In this document: positions 34,000 to 40,353 of the stretch, piece by piece
Position numbering within the stretch: position 1 is the stretch's first letter
Layout of the letters: each line of letters opens with the position of its first letter
IMG/VR virus record: IMGVR_UViG_3300048834_000050
Coordinates: 1-41,405 of that record
From: a virus
DNA length: 41,405 nucleotides
Direction: 5' to 3' (one strand)
Notes under the pieces: model-generated
Told to the model about the DNA's origin: nothing
Databases searched by the model: none
The model's input: the letters and a program-made list of their open reading frames with translations, nothing else
Translations under genes and position numbers: made by a program

Positions 34000-34340
34000 T
34001 AGACGAAGCTAAAGCGCGTATTCAGATTCTAAACCAATTAGAACGCGCCTACAGAAACGAAGCCGCTATACTTAAGGCCTGCCCGGGAAACCCTAGGGCG
34101 TTCTTCCCTAACAAGTCAGTACGAACCCGGGTAAGGGTAGCGCTAAGACGCGCTAAGCTAGAAGGCCTTAAGCTACACGTAAAAGAGGCTAGCCCCGCCG
34201 GGGCGCCTTGGTATACTACCGACCGGGCCAATATAGGCGCGTTACTTATGGCGCTAGACGTCGCCCCGGTTTGGCTAGACGGCTACTACGAACTAGACGA
34301 AGAAACCGCTAAAATTTTAACCTATATTAAAACGTTATGA
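33984..34340 (+). CDS. Hypothetical helical protein
   Basis: A 118-residue protein starting inside the lipoprotein gene (16-nt overlap). The N-terminal half is helical and basic (LIDEAKARIQILNQLERAYR, KSVRTRVRVALRRAKLEG), the second half carries GAPWYTTDRANIG and an acidic end. Coupled to the next gene by ATGA. No family recognised. Confidence 0.6.
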   Translation: MQERLIDEAKARIQILNQLERAYRNEAAILKACPGNPRAFFPNKSVRTRVRVALRRAKLEGLKLHVKEASPAGAPWYTTDRANIGALLMALDVAPVWLDGYYELDEETAKILTYIKTL

Positions 34341-34747
34341 AAAAGTTACTAGTTATTAAACACGCTACCGAAACAGGCTACGCGGGCTTCTTAGTGGAGG
34401 CTAACGAAGGTACCGAACTTAACGGCTACCCCTTTAACCCGTCGGGTAAATTTTCGGCGCTAGGAGCCGCCCCGGGGGCTATTTACGAAGTAGAGCTAAA
34501 CGAAGAAGGTACTACTATTACATATAAGCAGAAAGCCCGCCCCGTAGCCTTATGGCATAACCCCGAAGACGTAAAGGCGTGGAGGGCTAAACATATAGCC
34601 GCAAAGAACGCCGACGCCACGCTAAAGGCTATAAAGGTAAATACGCTTTACGAAGCGCTAGCCCCGGTTAAAATGGCTTACCGGAATTCTAACACGAACC
34701 AAAGAACGGCGCTACTAGCCGAAATTATTAGATACGTAACCACTTAA
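34337..34747 (+). CDS. Hypothetical protein
   Basis: A 136-residue protein coupled to the previous gene by 4 nt. A beta-rich first half (KKLLVIKHATETGYAGFLVE, GAIYEVELNEEGTTITYKQK) is followed by a helical domain with ALWHNPEDVKAWRAKHIAAK. No signal peptide or membrane segment. Function unknown. Confidence 0.6.
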   Translation: MKKLLVIKHATETGYAGFLVEANEGTELNGYPFNPSGKFSALGAAPGAIYEVELNEEGTTITYKQKARPVALWHNPEDVKAWRAKHIAAKNADATLKAIKVNTLYEALAPVKMAYRNSNTNQRTALLAEIIRYVTT

Positions 34748-34750
34748 TAG

Positions 34751-35242
34751 ATGAAACGTAACACACTAACGGACGGGGCCGGGCGGCCTAAGTCCTACGA
34801 ATGGGTAAGGCCCGAAGCCCCGGAAGTAAACGGCCTACTACAGGGCGCTAAAGCTTCCGGTATTTACGAAAACGATCTAGCCCCCGGCGGCGCCTTTAGT
34901 AAAGCCGTAAAGGAAGCTAAAGGCGTTAGACTACTAGCTAACCAAGACCCGGAAGAAGAGCCGCTAAAAGAGCTTAGCGAAACGGTTAAAATAAGCGCCC
35001 GAATACCCCGGGAACTTACCGACTACGAAAAGTACGGTTATTCTAGTTTTACCGAAATGGTAGTAGAAGGTCTTAAAGCCGTAACGGGCCTAACCGGGTG
35101 TACTAGCCCGGGCGAAAGACCGCTAGCTATCCGAAGCGCTAAGAGCGTTAAAGAGCTTATAGACGCGAAGAAGTGTATTTTATGCGGCGAAGGCGTAGAG
35201 CGCGCAGGCTCTTACGTTTGCGTAGATTGTGAAAAATCTTAA
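34751..35242 (+). CDS. Ribbon-helix-helix-like protein with C-terminal zinc ribbon
   Basis: A 163-residue protein. Residues about 78-113 (VKISARIPRELTDYEKYG, SSFTEMVVEGLKAVTG) resemble a ribbon-helix-helix unit: one beta strand, a short helix, a turn, then a SFTEMV-type second helix. The C-terminus has CILCGEGVERAGSYVCVDC, two CxxC pairs in a zinc-ribbon arrangement. Together these suggest a DNA-binding regulator, perhaps acting on the repeated promoters of this block. The first helix is shorter than in typical members, so this is a moderate call. Confidence 0.5.
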   Translation: MKRNTLTDGAGRPKSYEWVRPEAPEVNGLLQGAKASGIYENDLAPGGAFSKAVKEAKGVRLLANQDPEEEPLKELSETVKISARIPRELTDYEKYGYSSFTEMVVEGLKAVTGLTGCTSPGERPLAIRSAKSVKELIDAKKCILCGEGVERAGSYVCVDCEKS

Positions 35243-35246
35243 AGCT

Positions 35247-35558
35247 ATGGAAGACCTAACCAAAACCGAAGGCCTAAGCCTTAGACAGGTAGAAGCCGAA
35301 ATAGCGTTTTTAAATAGAGCTATACGCGAAGGGATTCTAGAGTACGGCGACTACTTTACCCACGCCGGGCTAGGCTCTTACCTATACGTAAGGCGCGAAG
35401 CTTTAAAAGAACGATATATAGAGCTAAGCGAAAGCGTAGGCGGCTACCTTACGGAAAAAGAAAAGCCCCACTACGGGCGGGTAATAGGCCAGCTAATCTA
35501 CCACGCGCTAGCCGTTACCGGAGTTTACCACATTGTACTAAAAATCCTAGAGCTATGA
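35247..35558 (+). CDS. Hypothetical protein
   Basis: A 103-residue protein. I choose ATG 35247 over an upstream GTG (35229) because the former carries the genome's favoured start context TTAAAGCTATGG and follows the previous stop by 4 nt. It is helical (RQVEAEIAFLNRAIREG, YVRREALKERYIELSE) and ends with a moderately hydrophobic segment (LIYHALAVTGVYHIVLKILEL) that might associate with membranes. ATGA overlap with the next gene. Function unknown. Confidence 0.6.
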   Translation: MEDLTKTEGLSLRQVEAEIAFLNRAIREGILEYGDYFTHAGLGSYLYVRREALKERYIELSESVGGYLTEKEKPHYGRVIGQLIYHALAVTGVYHIVLKILEL

Positions 35559-35755
35559 AAGAAGAACGTATAAAACGTACTTGCGGAAAGTGTAGGGCTT
35601 TAGCCGTTGGCGGTTGCTCTTTAGGCTACAAAACAGAAATAACCAAATTTCGCGCCAATTCGGTACACGAAAGAAAACCGTTAGAACTTTGTCCAAAGCC
35701 GCTAAAAGTGGTAGAGTTTGTAGTTTATTGGAACCTTAAATATAATAACCCTTGA
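35555..35755 (+). CDS. Small Cys-rich, probably zinc-binding protein
   Basis: A 66-residue basic protein with CGKCRALAVGGCSLGY and a later LCPKPL, four Cys that could hold one zinc. Small proteins with this spacing (two close Cys, one after about eight residues, one further on) are common in Bacteroidota phages. Coupled on both sides by 4-nt overlaps. Function unknown; a nucleic-acid- or protein-binding role is plausible. Confidence 0.6.
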   Translation: MKEERIKRTCGKCRALAVGGCSLGYKTEITKFRANSVHERKPLELCPKPLKVVEFVVYWNLKYNNP

Positions 35756-36069
35756 AAGTTTTAAAAGTATCTACCCTACTACTAGCCGACGACGAATACG
35801 AATTTGTAGCGGCTCTACACGGCGCTAAGTGTAGGTTTACAGACCTTAGCGGAAAGGAACCGGACACGGCCTATATTTCGCCGCTACTCTACGCCCGGGC
35901 GAAAGACTACGTAAACAGGCGCTTAGAGCCTACCGGGGTTTTAAGCCCCCGGGCTACTATTCGGCTTTTCGGTATAGAGCTAGTAGAGGCCGTAGAGTTA
36001 GACGGCGCCGAATTCGACATAGAGCTAGTAGATTTTAAAACAGACTTAGACGACTTAAACTATGAATAG
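35752..36069 (+). CDS. Hypothetical acidic protein with TTG start
   Basis: A 105-residue protein. No ATG occurs near the beginning; TTG 35752 overlaps the previous TGA by 4 nt in the same way as the many ATGA junctions, so I accept it. The C-terminus is strongly acidic (ELVDFKTDLDDLNYE). The next gene starts within its last codons. Acidic small phage proteins are sometimes DNA mimics, but the fold cannot be judged here. Confidence 0.55.
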   Translation: MKVLKVSTLLLADDEYEFVAALHGAKCRFTDLSGKEPDTAYISPLLYARAKDYVNRRLEPTGVLSPRATIRLFGIELVEAVELDGAEFDIELVDFKTDLDDLNYE

Positions 36070-36352
36070 AAAACTAGCCGCCGAACTAATCCCGGGACAA
36101 TGGTACGCCGACCGGAAAAAGGGAAGCCCCGGAAGCGTTATATTTTTACGCTACAAAGGCGAAGGCCTAGACCTTAAAAAGAAGTATACGCTAGTCTTCG
36201 ACGCTCAAATAATCGGACACGACCTACACCCGGCTAACAGCTATCTACTAACTACGCCCGGGGCTACTTACGACTTCGTAAGAAGTTGGAAAGAATTCTA
36301 CGAACCTACAGCGCTAGACCTTCAATACGTGGAGGCTAGAACGTCGAACTAA
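36062..36352 (+). CDS. Hypothetical protein of the PGQWYAD pair, copy 1
   Basis: A 96-residue protein with the N-terminal motif IPGQWYADRKKG followed by SVIFLRYKGEG. The same motif is found in the gene at 36533 (EPGQWYADEPDPG, then AFLFLRTR), so the two are probably distant paralogues that duplicated in the phage. The rest is mixed alpha/beta. Function unknown. Confidence 0.6.
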   Translation: MNRKLAAELIPGQWYADRKKGSPGSVIFLRYKGEGLDLKKKYTLVFDAQIIGHDLHPANSYLLTTPGATYDFVRSWKEFYEPTALDLQYVEARTSN

Positions 36353-36364
36353 CCTAAAAAATAT

Positions 36365-36472
36365 ATGTTTGGAGCCTTAGCGATAGGTATAGCGTACGCA
36401 ATAGCCAAAGCTTTAGACGACGCTAGCGACTATAAAGAGCCTAAAAACAGGCACAAAAACCGCTATAAATAG
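36365..36472 (+). CDS. Possible 35-residue membrane-active small protein
   Basis: A short open frame in the gap between the two PGQWYAD genes: MFGALAIGIAYAIAKALDD, then a polar, basic tail ending in KNRYK. The first 17 residues are hydrophobic enough to form a membrane helix. Codon use (GCC, ATA, CTA-rich phage style) and the A-rich leader AAAAAATATATG agree with a real gene, but it is too short to be sure. Confidence 0.45.
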   Translation: MFGALAIGIAYAIAKALDDASDYKEPKNRHKNRYK

Positions 36473-36532
36473 ACGGTAATTTTAACCCCCTAAAAAGTAT
36501 AGAACGTTAAACCTTAAAAACTACGTAAAACT

Positions 36533-36862
36533 ATGGAAAAACCTAGAACAAATTTACCGCTAACGACGCGTAAAAAAGCCTACCACCCGCTAGAGCCGGG
36601 GCAATGGTACGCCGACGAACCCGACCCGGGACGTAAAACGGCTTTTCTTTTCTTGCGTACTAGAACTATAGGAAAACACGACGAAACGCTATACGCGTTT
36701 TCTAAAGTCCGCTACGCTTTCAAAGGTATGGTAGATAGGTACCGGGCGGCCTTCATTAAAGGCGAATATTGGCTAAGTATTTTAAGTATACCTAGCGGCC
36801 TTTACCAAGTAACCCCGGAAGACGTGGAGCTAATTAAACAGCTAGAAAATGGTAGAAATTAG
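36533..36862 (+). CDS. Hypothetical protein of the PGQWYAD pair, copy 2
   Basis: A 109-residue protein with start context TAAAACTATGG. It carries the motif EPGQWYADEPDPG and the strand FLFLRTRTIG that relate it to the gene at 36062, plus a longer basic N-terminus. The last 14 nt overlap the next gene. Function unknown. Confidence 0.62.
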   Translation: MEKPRTNLPLTTRKKAYHPLEPGQWYADEPDPGRKTAFLFLRTRTIGKHDETLYAFSKVRYAFKGMVDRYRAAFIKGEYWLSILSIPSGLYQVTPEDVELIKQLENGRN

Positions 36863-37157
36863 TTTTACGCCTCATAAGGTTATAAGCGTCGCGGCGCTAG
36901 AATCCATTATAAACGGAAGCGCTAAACTGGTCTACGTATCTTTTGTAGATAAAGGCGGAATAATCCACGCGCTAGACTACGGTAAAGGTAAGTTTACCTT
37001 TATACCTATAGCGGCGGCGGGTAGCGTTCCGGTAATGTTTGAAGCGGCTAGTAGTGTAGAGGCCGTAGGCATGGCGTTAAAAAGCGGCTACCAAGTCTTA
37101 AAATTTGAGTCCATAGACGAAATGGTACGCCACTACCTAGAGACTAACCAAATATAA
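36849..37157 (+). CDS. Hypothetical protein
   Basis: A 102-residue, fairly hydrophobic alpha/beta protein (LESIINGSAKLVYVSFVDKG, FTFIPIAAAGSVPVMFEAA, VEAVGMALKSGYQVLKFES) overlapping the previous gene by 14 nt and followed by a terminator. No motif recognised. Confidence 0.6.
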   Translation: MVEISFTPHKVISVAALESIINGSAKLVYVSFVDKGGIIHALDYGKGKFTFIPIAAAGSVPVMFEAASSVEAVGMALKSGYQVLKFESIDEMVRHYLETNQI

Positions 37158-37161
37158 AAAG

Positions 37162-37185
37162 GCCGTAGACAATATCTACGGCTTT
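37162..37185 (+). terminator. Intrinsic terminator-like hairpin
   Basis: GCCGTAGA (37162-37169) pairs perfectly with TCTACGGC (37175-37182) around CAATA, flanked by an A run before and TTT after. It closes the transcript that ends with the gene at 36849. The T run is short, so efficiency may be moderate. Confidence 0.75.
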
Positions 37186-37243
37186 AGTTAGTCAAACTAC
37201 CAAGACAAAGTATTTAAAAACGAAGTTACTAAATTTTAAAGCT

Positions 37244-37483
37244 ATGAGCAAGAAAATAAAACTAGAGTTAGACAGATTCCCCAAAGAGCTAGAAGAAGCC
37301 GTAAATAGCCGTTTTCCGGGGGCTAAATGCGTTTGTAGGCTAGAATTCTTTGTAGAACGTGGCTACGCCGTAGAATACGCTAAAGACCACGAAAAAGCCC
37401 CGGAAATAGAAGCCTTTATACGCGGCGCCATGTGGGGAAACGAAGAGCTACGCGCCCGGGTCTATAAAGTGTTACCGGAATGA
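37244..37483 (+). CDS. Small hypothetical protein upstream of the exonuclease
   Basis: A 79-residue protein with start context TTAAAGCTATG. It is charged and helical (KKIKLELDRFPKELEEAVNS), with two Cys in AKCVCRLEFF. It is translationally coupled to the DnaQ-like exonuclease (ATGA). It may be a partner of that enzyme. Confidence 0.6.
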   Translation: MSKKIKLELDRFPKELEEAVNSRFPGAKCVCRLEFFVERGYAVEYAKDHEKAPEIEAFIRGAMWGNEELRARVYKVLPE

Positions 37484-38028
37484 AAAATATATTTTTCGAT
37501 TTGGAGACTACCGGGTATAGTTCCGAAGCTTGCGCTATTCACGAAATAGGACTATACGACCCGGAAGGCGCTAGCCTATCTATTAAGGTTAGGCCGTTTA
37601 CAGGGGCTAAGATAATTACCAAGGCGCTAGAAGTTTCGGGCGTTACCGTGGAGGCGCTACAGGCCTACCCGGAAGAGGCGGAAGCCGTTCTACAGTTTAA
37701 GAAGTACATAGGCGAAGCGGTTATAAAGTACCGTAAGCCGCTTAGGTTCGTCGGTTGGAATAATAGATATTTCGATAACCGATTTTTAAAGGCTTTTCTA
37801 TTTCGCCACGGGCTTACGGTATTGGCTTTAGATATTAATATCCATAGCTACGACCTACTACAGGCTATACGCTCTAATCATTTTAGAAAAGGCGTACGAC
37901 CCGGAAAGCTAGGAGACGTAGCGCGAAGCCTAGGTATAGAAGTAGAAGCCGAAAGCCTCCACGGGGCGCTATACGACGCGAAGCTAACGGCAGAAATTTA
38001 TAAAAAATTGTACGGCGCTTACGGTTAG
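37480..38028 (+). CDS. DnaQ-like DEDDh 3'-5' exonuclease
   Basis: A 182-residue stand-alone exonuclease. All three motifs are visible: IFFDLETTG (Asp7, Glu9), FVGWNNRYFDNRFL (Asp99) and HGALYDAKLTAEIY (His161, Asp166), i.e. the DEDDh set. The polymerase here already has an exonuclease domain, so this one probably acts on other substrates (host DNA or RNA turnover, repair). It is the only recognisable enzyme of the small-gene block and is followed by a large hairpin. Confidence 0.92.
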   Translation: MKNIFFDLETTGYSSEACAIHEIGLYDPEGASLSIKVRPFTGAKIITKALEVSGVTVEALQAYPEEAEAVLQFKKYIGEAVIKYRKPLRFVGWNNRYFDNRFLKAFLFRHGLTVLALDINIHSYDLLQAIRSNHFRKGVRPGKLGDVARSLGIEVEAESLHGALYDAKLTAEIYKKLYGAYG

Positions 38029-38070
38029 ATATTGCGTACGCTTTTAGGCCTGTTAGGCTACGAAGGGTTT

Positions 38071-38125
38071 AAGGCTTTTAGGCTAAAAAGTGGAAATTTC
38101 CGCAAGCCTAAAAGCCTTTTATTTT
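38071..38125 (+). terminator. 14-bp inverted repeat with T-rich tail after the exonuclease gene
   Basis: AAGGCTTTTAGGCT (38071-38084) and AGCCTAAAAGCCTT (38105-38118) are exact reverse complements. The 20-base loop contains a 10-bp palindrome (GGAAATTTCC, 38092-38101), and TTATTTTT follows. It most likely terminates the exonuclease transcript; the nested palindrome could also bind a protein. Confidence 0.75.
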
Positions 38126-38235
38126 TGGCGCCTTATAGCCGTTTAGTTCGTTGGAATTTTAAGGAAACGAAAACACCGGGCTACGTCTTTTTTAGAAACT
38201 ACGTAAAATATTTTTAAAATAATTTCGCTAAGCTA

Positions 38236-38265
38236 TTGTTTATTTCCGGGGCGTTCGTATATTTG
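38236..38265 (+). promoter_or_regulatory. Bacteroidota-type promoter, second copy of the repeated cassette
   Basis: TTG (38236-38238), 19 bases, then TATATTTG (38258-38265): a perfect fit to the -33/-7 promoter of Bacteroidota. It sits in a conserved stretch of about 80 bases (38200-38280) that is nearly repeated at 39163-39245. Transcription would begin near 38272 and the gene starts at 38302. Confidence 0.88.
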
Positions 38266-38301
38266 GATATGTCAAACGCAAAACACCAAAACGACGTAGT
38301 T

Positions 38302-38559
38302 ATGAAAACTTTAGTTAATGAACTCGAAACCGCAAAAGAAAACGCCGCCGCTAAAGGCTTTACTATTTCTAACGAAAGCGAAGACTTTATAGGGTTTAGA
38401 AACCCGGCTAACTTTGTCTACTATTGGTTTAGAATACTTAATATGTCAGACGGTAACGTATACCTAACCTTCGACCACATATACAGCCAAAACACCGGAA
38501 AGACTTCTAAGAACTACCGCCGGGCTTACACCTTCAAAAGTAACTACCTAGGAATATAA
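38302..38559 (+). CDS. Hypothetical protein behind the repeated promoter
   Basis: An 85-residue protein. The start is ATG 38302: the in-frame TTG further up (38236) is the -33 box itself, and the ATG at 38269 would lie at or before the transcription start. The protein is alpha/beta with many aromatic residues (FVYYWFRILNMSDGNVYLTF). No motif known. Its promoter suggests strong expression. Confidence 0.62.
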   Translation: MKTLVNELETAKENAAAKGFTISNESEDFIGFRNPANFVYYWFRILNMSDGNVYLTFDHIYSQNTGKTSKNYRRAYTFKSNYLGI

Positions 38560-38563
38560 ATTT

Positions 38564-38599
38564 AACCCGGGGGCGCTAAGCCCCCACTAACCTAAAACA
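38564..38599 (+). repeat. 36-base hairpin leader, copy 1
   Basis: Identical over 36 bases to 39550-39585. It contains the hairpin GGGGGC-GCTAA-GCCCCC (38569-38585) followed by an A/C-rich single-stranded part that runs into the next start codon (ATG 38602). It lies between two genes and probably acts as an mRNA stability or attenuation element that also gives a fixed translation leader. Confidence 0.85.
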
Positions 38600-38601
38600 T
38601 A

Positions 38602-39123
38602 ATGGAAAATCTAGTAGAGAAACTTAGACAGGAAACCAAAGAGCTAAAAACCGAATACCTAGAGCGCGTTAAGACGTGGGCGGCTAACGAATTCGACCAC
38701 TTAGAGCGCGTAAACGGTTGGGGCGTTTTGGAGTGGTGCCAATTCCTAGGAATAGAACCCCGAAAGGAATCTAACGCGGTAACTAATTCCTATTTCTACC
38801 CTAAGAACTTTCACAATACCAAGGCGTCTAAAACTCAATTCTTACTAAGACGTAAAGCTAACGCCGCCGTAAGAGCCGGGAAAGAAGCCCTAGTAGGTAG
38901 AGCTATACAGGACGCCGAAAAACACTACGACGCGGCTACGGAAAAGCTAGCCGACCGGGTAAAGGCCAAAGGCTTAAGCGTGGAGGCCGTAGAAGTGGTA
39001 ACCGGGCGCGTAGGCGTTAACATGGAAGTAACCATAAGCGACGGCGCTAAAACGGTAAGAGCCTTTACTATAGTAGCTTCGGGCGAAATTCAAAGGCCAC
39101 ACTATAGATATTTAATTAAGTAA
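38602..39123 (+). CDS. Hypothetical protein
   Basis: A 173-residue protein placed behind hairpin leader copy 1. The first 110 residues are helical and charged (VEKLRQETKELKTEYLERVK, LLRRKANAAVRAGKEALVG), with WGVLEWCQFLGIEPR in between; the end is beta-rich (VGVNMEVTISDGAKTVRAFT). Function unknown. A terminator hairpin follows. Confidence 0.65.
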   Translation: MENLVEKLRQETKELKTEYLERVKTWAANEFDHLERVNGWGVLEWCQFLGIEPRKESNAVTNSYFYPKNFHNTKASKTQFLLRRKANAAVRAGKEALVGRAIQDAEKHYDAATEKLADRVKAKGLSVEAVEVVTGRVGVNMEVTISDGAKTVRAFTIVASGEIQRPHYRYLIK

Positions 39124-39128
39124 ACACC

Positions 39129-39156
39129 GGGGGCGCTAAGCCCCCTACGCCTTTTT
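39129..39156 (+). terminator. Intrinsic terminator, third form of the GGGGGC hairpin
   Basis: GGGGGC (39129-39134) pairs with GCCCCC (39140-39145), loop GCTAA, followed by TACGCC and TTTTT (39152-39156). It uses the same hairpin as the two 36-base leaders but has a T run, so here it is a proper terminator. Confidence 0.8.
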
Positions 39157-39158
39157 CT

Positions 39159-39203
39159 AATAGCCTACGTAAAATATTTTTAAAATAATTTGCGTAGGCT
39201 ATT
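39159..39203. repeat. 11-bp inverted repeat overlapping the -33 box
   Basis: AATAGCCTACG (39159-39169) and CGTAGGCTATT (39193-39203) are exact reverse complements. The right arm ends within the TTG -33 box of the promoter at 39202-39231. The related promoter cassette at 38.2 kb does not have this dyad. It looks like an operator. Confidence 0.7.
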
Positions 39204-39231
39204 GTTTATTTCCGAAGCATTCGTATATTTG
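39202..39231 (+). promoter_or_regulatory. Bacteroidota-type promoter, third copy of the repeated cassette
   Basis: TTG (39202-39204), 19 bases, then TATATTTG (39224-39231), the same arrangement and almost the same sequence as at 38236-38265. It drives the gene starting at 39268. Confidence 0.88.
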
Positions 39232-39267
39232 GATATGTCAAACGCTAACCCACAAAAAGACGTACTT

Positions 39268-39546
39268 ATGAAAAACCTAGTTCAAATTCCCGCCCATTCT
39301 GTAGATTTTTCTACTTTCAATAAAACCAACTTAATAGAGGCCGCCGGGATTCCTTTCTATATTTTGGTAGAAGGCGAAGCTATCCTACTTACTACTAGAT
39401 ACTGTAGACCTGCCGCCGTTAAAGTAGAAGGCGTATACAAAGAAATTAGCCACGCCGAAAAACAAAGACTACTAGACGCCGCCGAAACTATAGTAGCTTG
39501 GTTAGACTTAGGTAACCGCGACTACCAATACGTAAAACTTAGATAA
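39268..39546 (+). CDS. Hypothetical protein behind the repeated promoter
   Basis: A 92-residue protein. I start it at ATG 39268 (GTACTTATGAAAAAC), because the longer frame to TTG 39190 runs through the promoter. It shows a beta-rich centre (GIPFYILVEGEAILLTTRYC, AAVKVEGVYKEI) and an acidic helix. No motif known. Confidence 0.62.
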   Translation: MKNLVQIPAHSVDFSTFNKTNLIEAAGIPFYILVEGEAILLTTRYCRPAAVKVEGVYKEISHAEKQRLLDAAETIVAWLDLGNRDYQYVKLR

Positions 39547-39549
39547 ATA

Positions 39550-39585
39550 AACCCGGGGGCGCTAAGCCCCCACTAACCTAAAACA
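39550..39585 (+). repeat. 36-base hairpin leader, copy 2
   Basis: Exact copy of 38564-38599, with the GGGGGC/GCCCCC hairpin at 39555-39571, again placed directly before a start codon (ATG 39588). Confidence 0.85.
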
Positions 39586-39587
39586 AT

Positions 39588-39953
39588 ATGAAAAAACTAG
39601 AAGACATTCCCAACGAAGAGGGCTACCGCCTAGTAGGTTATACGGCGGGCGGCTTCCCGGTCGAATTGGTAGTAGCTAAGCGCCGGGTAACCGGGCTACA
39701 CTACCTAGAAAACCTAAAAGGCCTAGAAATACCTATAGCCTTTCTAATTGGTTGGCTACCCGCCGAAGTGGTTAACCGTAGAAGAAACTACTTAACGGGC
39801 GACCACTTGCTAGAAGACCTAATAGCGGGTATTCCGGTTAACTCTTCTAACCTAGAAACCATAGCTAAAACCGGGGTAGTTTCCGGGGCGCTTAAAGATT
39901 CTATAAAGCGCGTAGCCTTGGAATATCTAGCTAGAACGCTAGAGGCTTTATAG
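39588..39953 (+). CDS. Hypothetical protein, last gene before the non-coding region
   Basis: A 121-residue protein behind hairpin leader copy 2. The N-terminal half is beta-rich (EGYRLVGYTAGGFPVELVVA), then LEIPIAFLIGWLPAEVVNRR, and the C-terminus is helical. Not recognised. A terminator follows 31 bases after the stop. Confidence 0.62.
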   Translation: MKKLEDIPNEEGYRLVGYTAGGFPVELVVAKRRVTGLHYLENLKGLEIPIAFLIGWLPAEVVNRRRNYLTGDHLLEDLIAGIPVNSSNLETIAKTGVVSGALKDSIKRVALEYLARTLEAL

Positions 39954-39983
39954 CGTACGTAATGTTTACTAAGCGTTCTACGA

Positions 39984-40005
39984 AGCCCCGAAAGGGGCTA
40001 TTTTT
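39984..40005 (+). terminator. Intrinsic terminator at the end of the small-gene block
   Basis: AGCCCC (39984-39989) pairs with GGGGCT (39994-39999) around a GAAA tetraloop, followed by a run of T (40001-40005). It stops transcription before it can enter the iteron region. Confidence 0.85.
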
Positions 40006-40042
40006 ACGTCTTTTTTATCCTATTCGCTACGTAGAAAAGCCT

Positions 40043-40299
40043 TTGTTTACTTTTTGTTTACGCTATTGTTTACGTTTTGTTCCTTTCTAACTTCCTGAAA
40101 AACAGTATTTTGTATAGAGTGTAAACAATGTAAACAATAAATAGCTTAGAATTCAGATAGAAAAGAGGGGGTACTATATCTACTAAATATATAGACAGGT
40201 TGAAAGACCCCCTATATTCCGTTGGCCTATATAGAAGCATTGTTTACATTGTTTACGTTTTTTATAACTTACTGATTCTTAAGCCGTTGCGGTAAACAA
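40043..40299. repeat. Eight TTGTTTAC iterons
   Basis: Copies on the + strand start at 40043, 40054, 40066, 40240 and 40249; copies on the - strand (GTAAACAA) at 40121, 40130 and 40292. Spacings of 11-12 bases in the first group and 9 in each pair put them near one face of the helix. Partial copies lie at 39963 and 40313. The motif is almost absent elsewhere (one copy at 4642). This looks like a cluster of binding sites for an initiator or regulator. Confidence 0.88.
40121..40256. repeat. Perfect 18-bp inverted repeat formed by paired iterons
   Basis: GTAAACAATGTAAACAAT (40121-40138) and ATTGTTTACATTGTTTAC (40239-40256) are exact reverse complements. The spacer is exactly 100 bp and A/T-rich in its centre. 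The arms could bring two protein complexes together in a loop or frame an unwinding region. Confidence 0.9.
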
Positions 40300-40301
40300 T
40301 A

Positions 40302-40353
40302 AAAAAGCGCGCGTTTACGCCTAATTTAAAATCGAATTAAAACGCGCCTTTTT
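40302..40353 (+). terminator. Terminator insulating the terminase genes
   Basis: AAAAAG and GCGCGTT (40302-40315, one bulged C at 40308) pair with AACGCGCCTTTTT (40341-40353), loop about 25 bases. Because one arm starts with A5 and the other ends with T5, it could work in both directions. It lies 61 bases before the chosen terS start. Confidence 0.75.

Noticed and set aside
38032-38217. A 61-codon open frame starting with TTG between the exonuclease gene and the next promoter
   Set aside because: It runs through the 14-bp inverted repeat and T-rich tail, its protein has no credible composition or start context, and the stretch is better explained as terminator plus promoter.
38236-38301. TTG-initiated extension of the gene at 38302
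   Set aside because: The TTG is the -33 box itself; the similar peptide encoded at 39190-39267 only reflects the repeated promoter DNA.
40139-40238. A CRISPR-like or invertible element between the two 18-bp arms
   Set aside because: There is only one spacer, no repeat array and no recombinase or cas gene in the genome.
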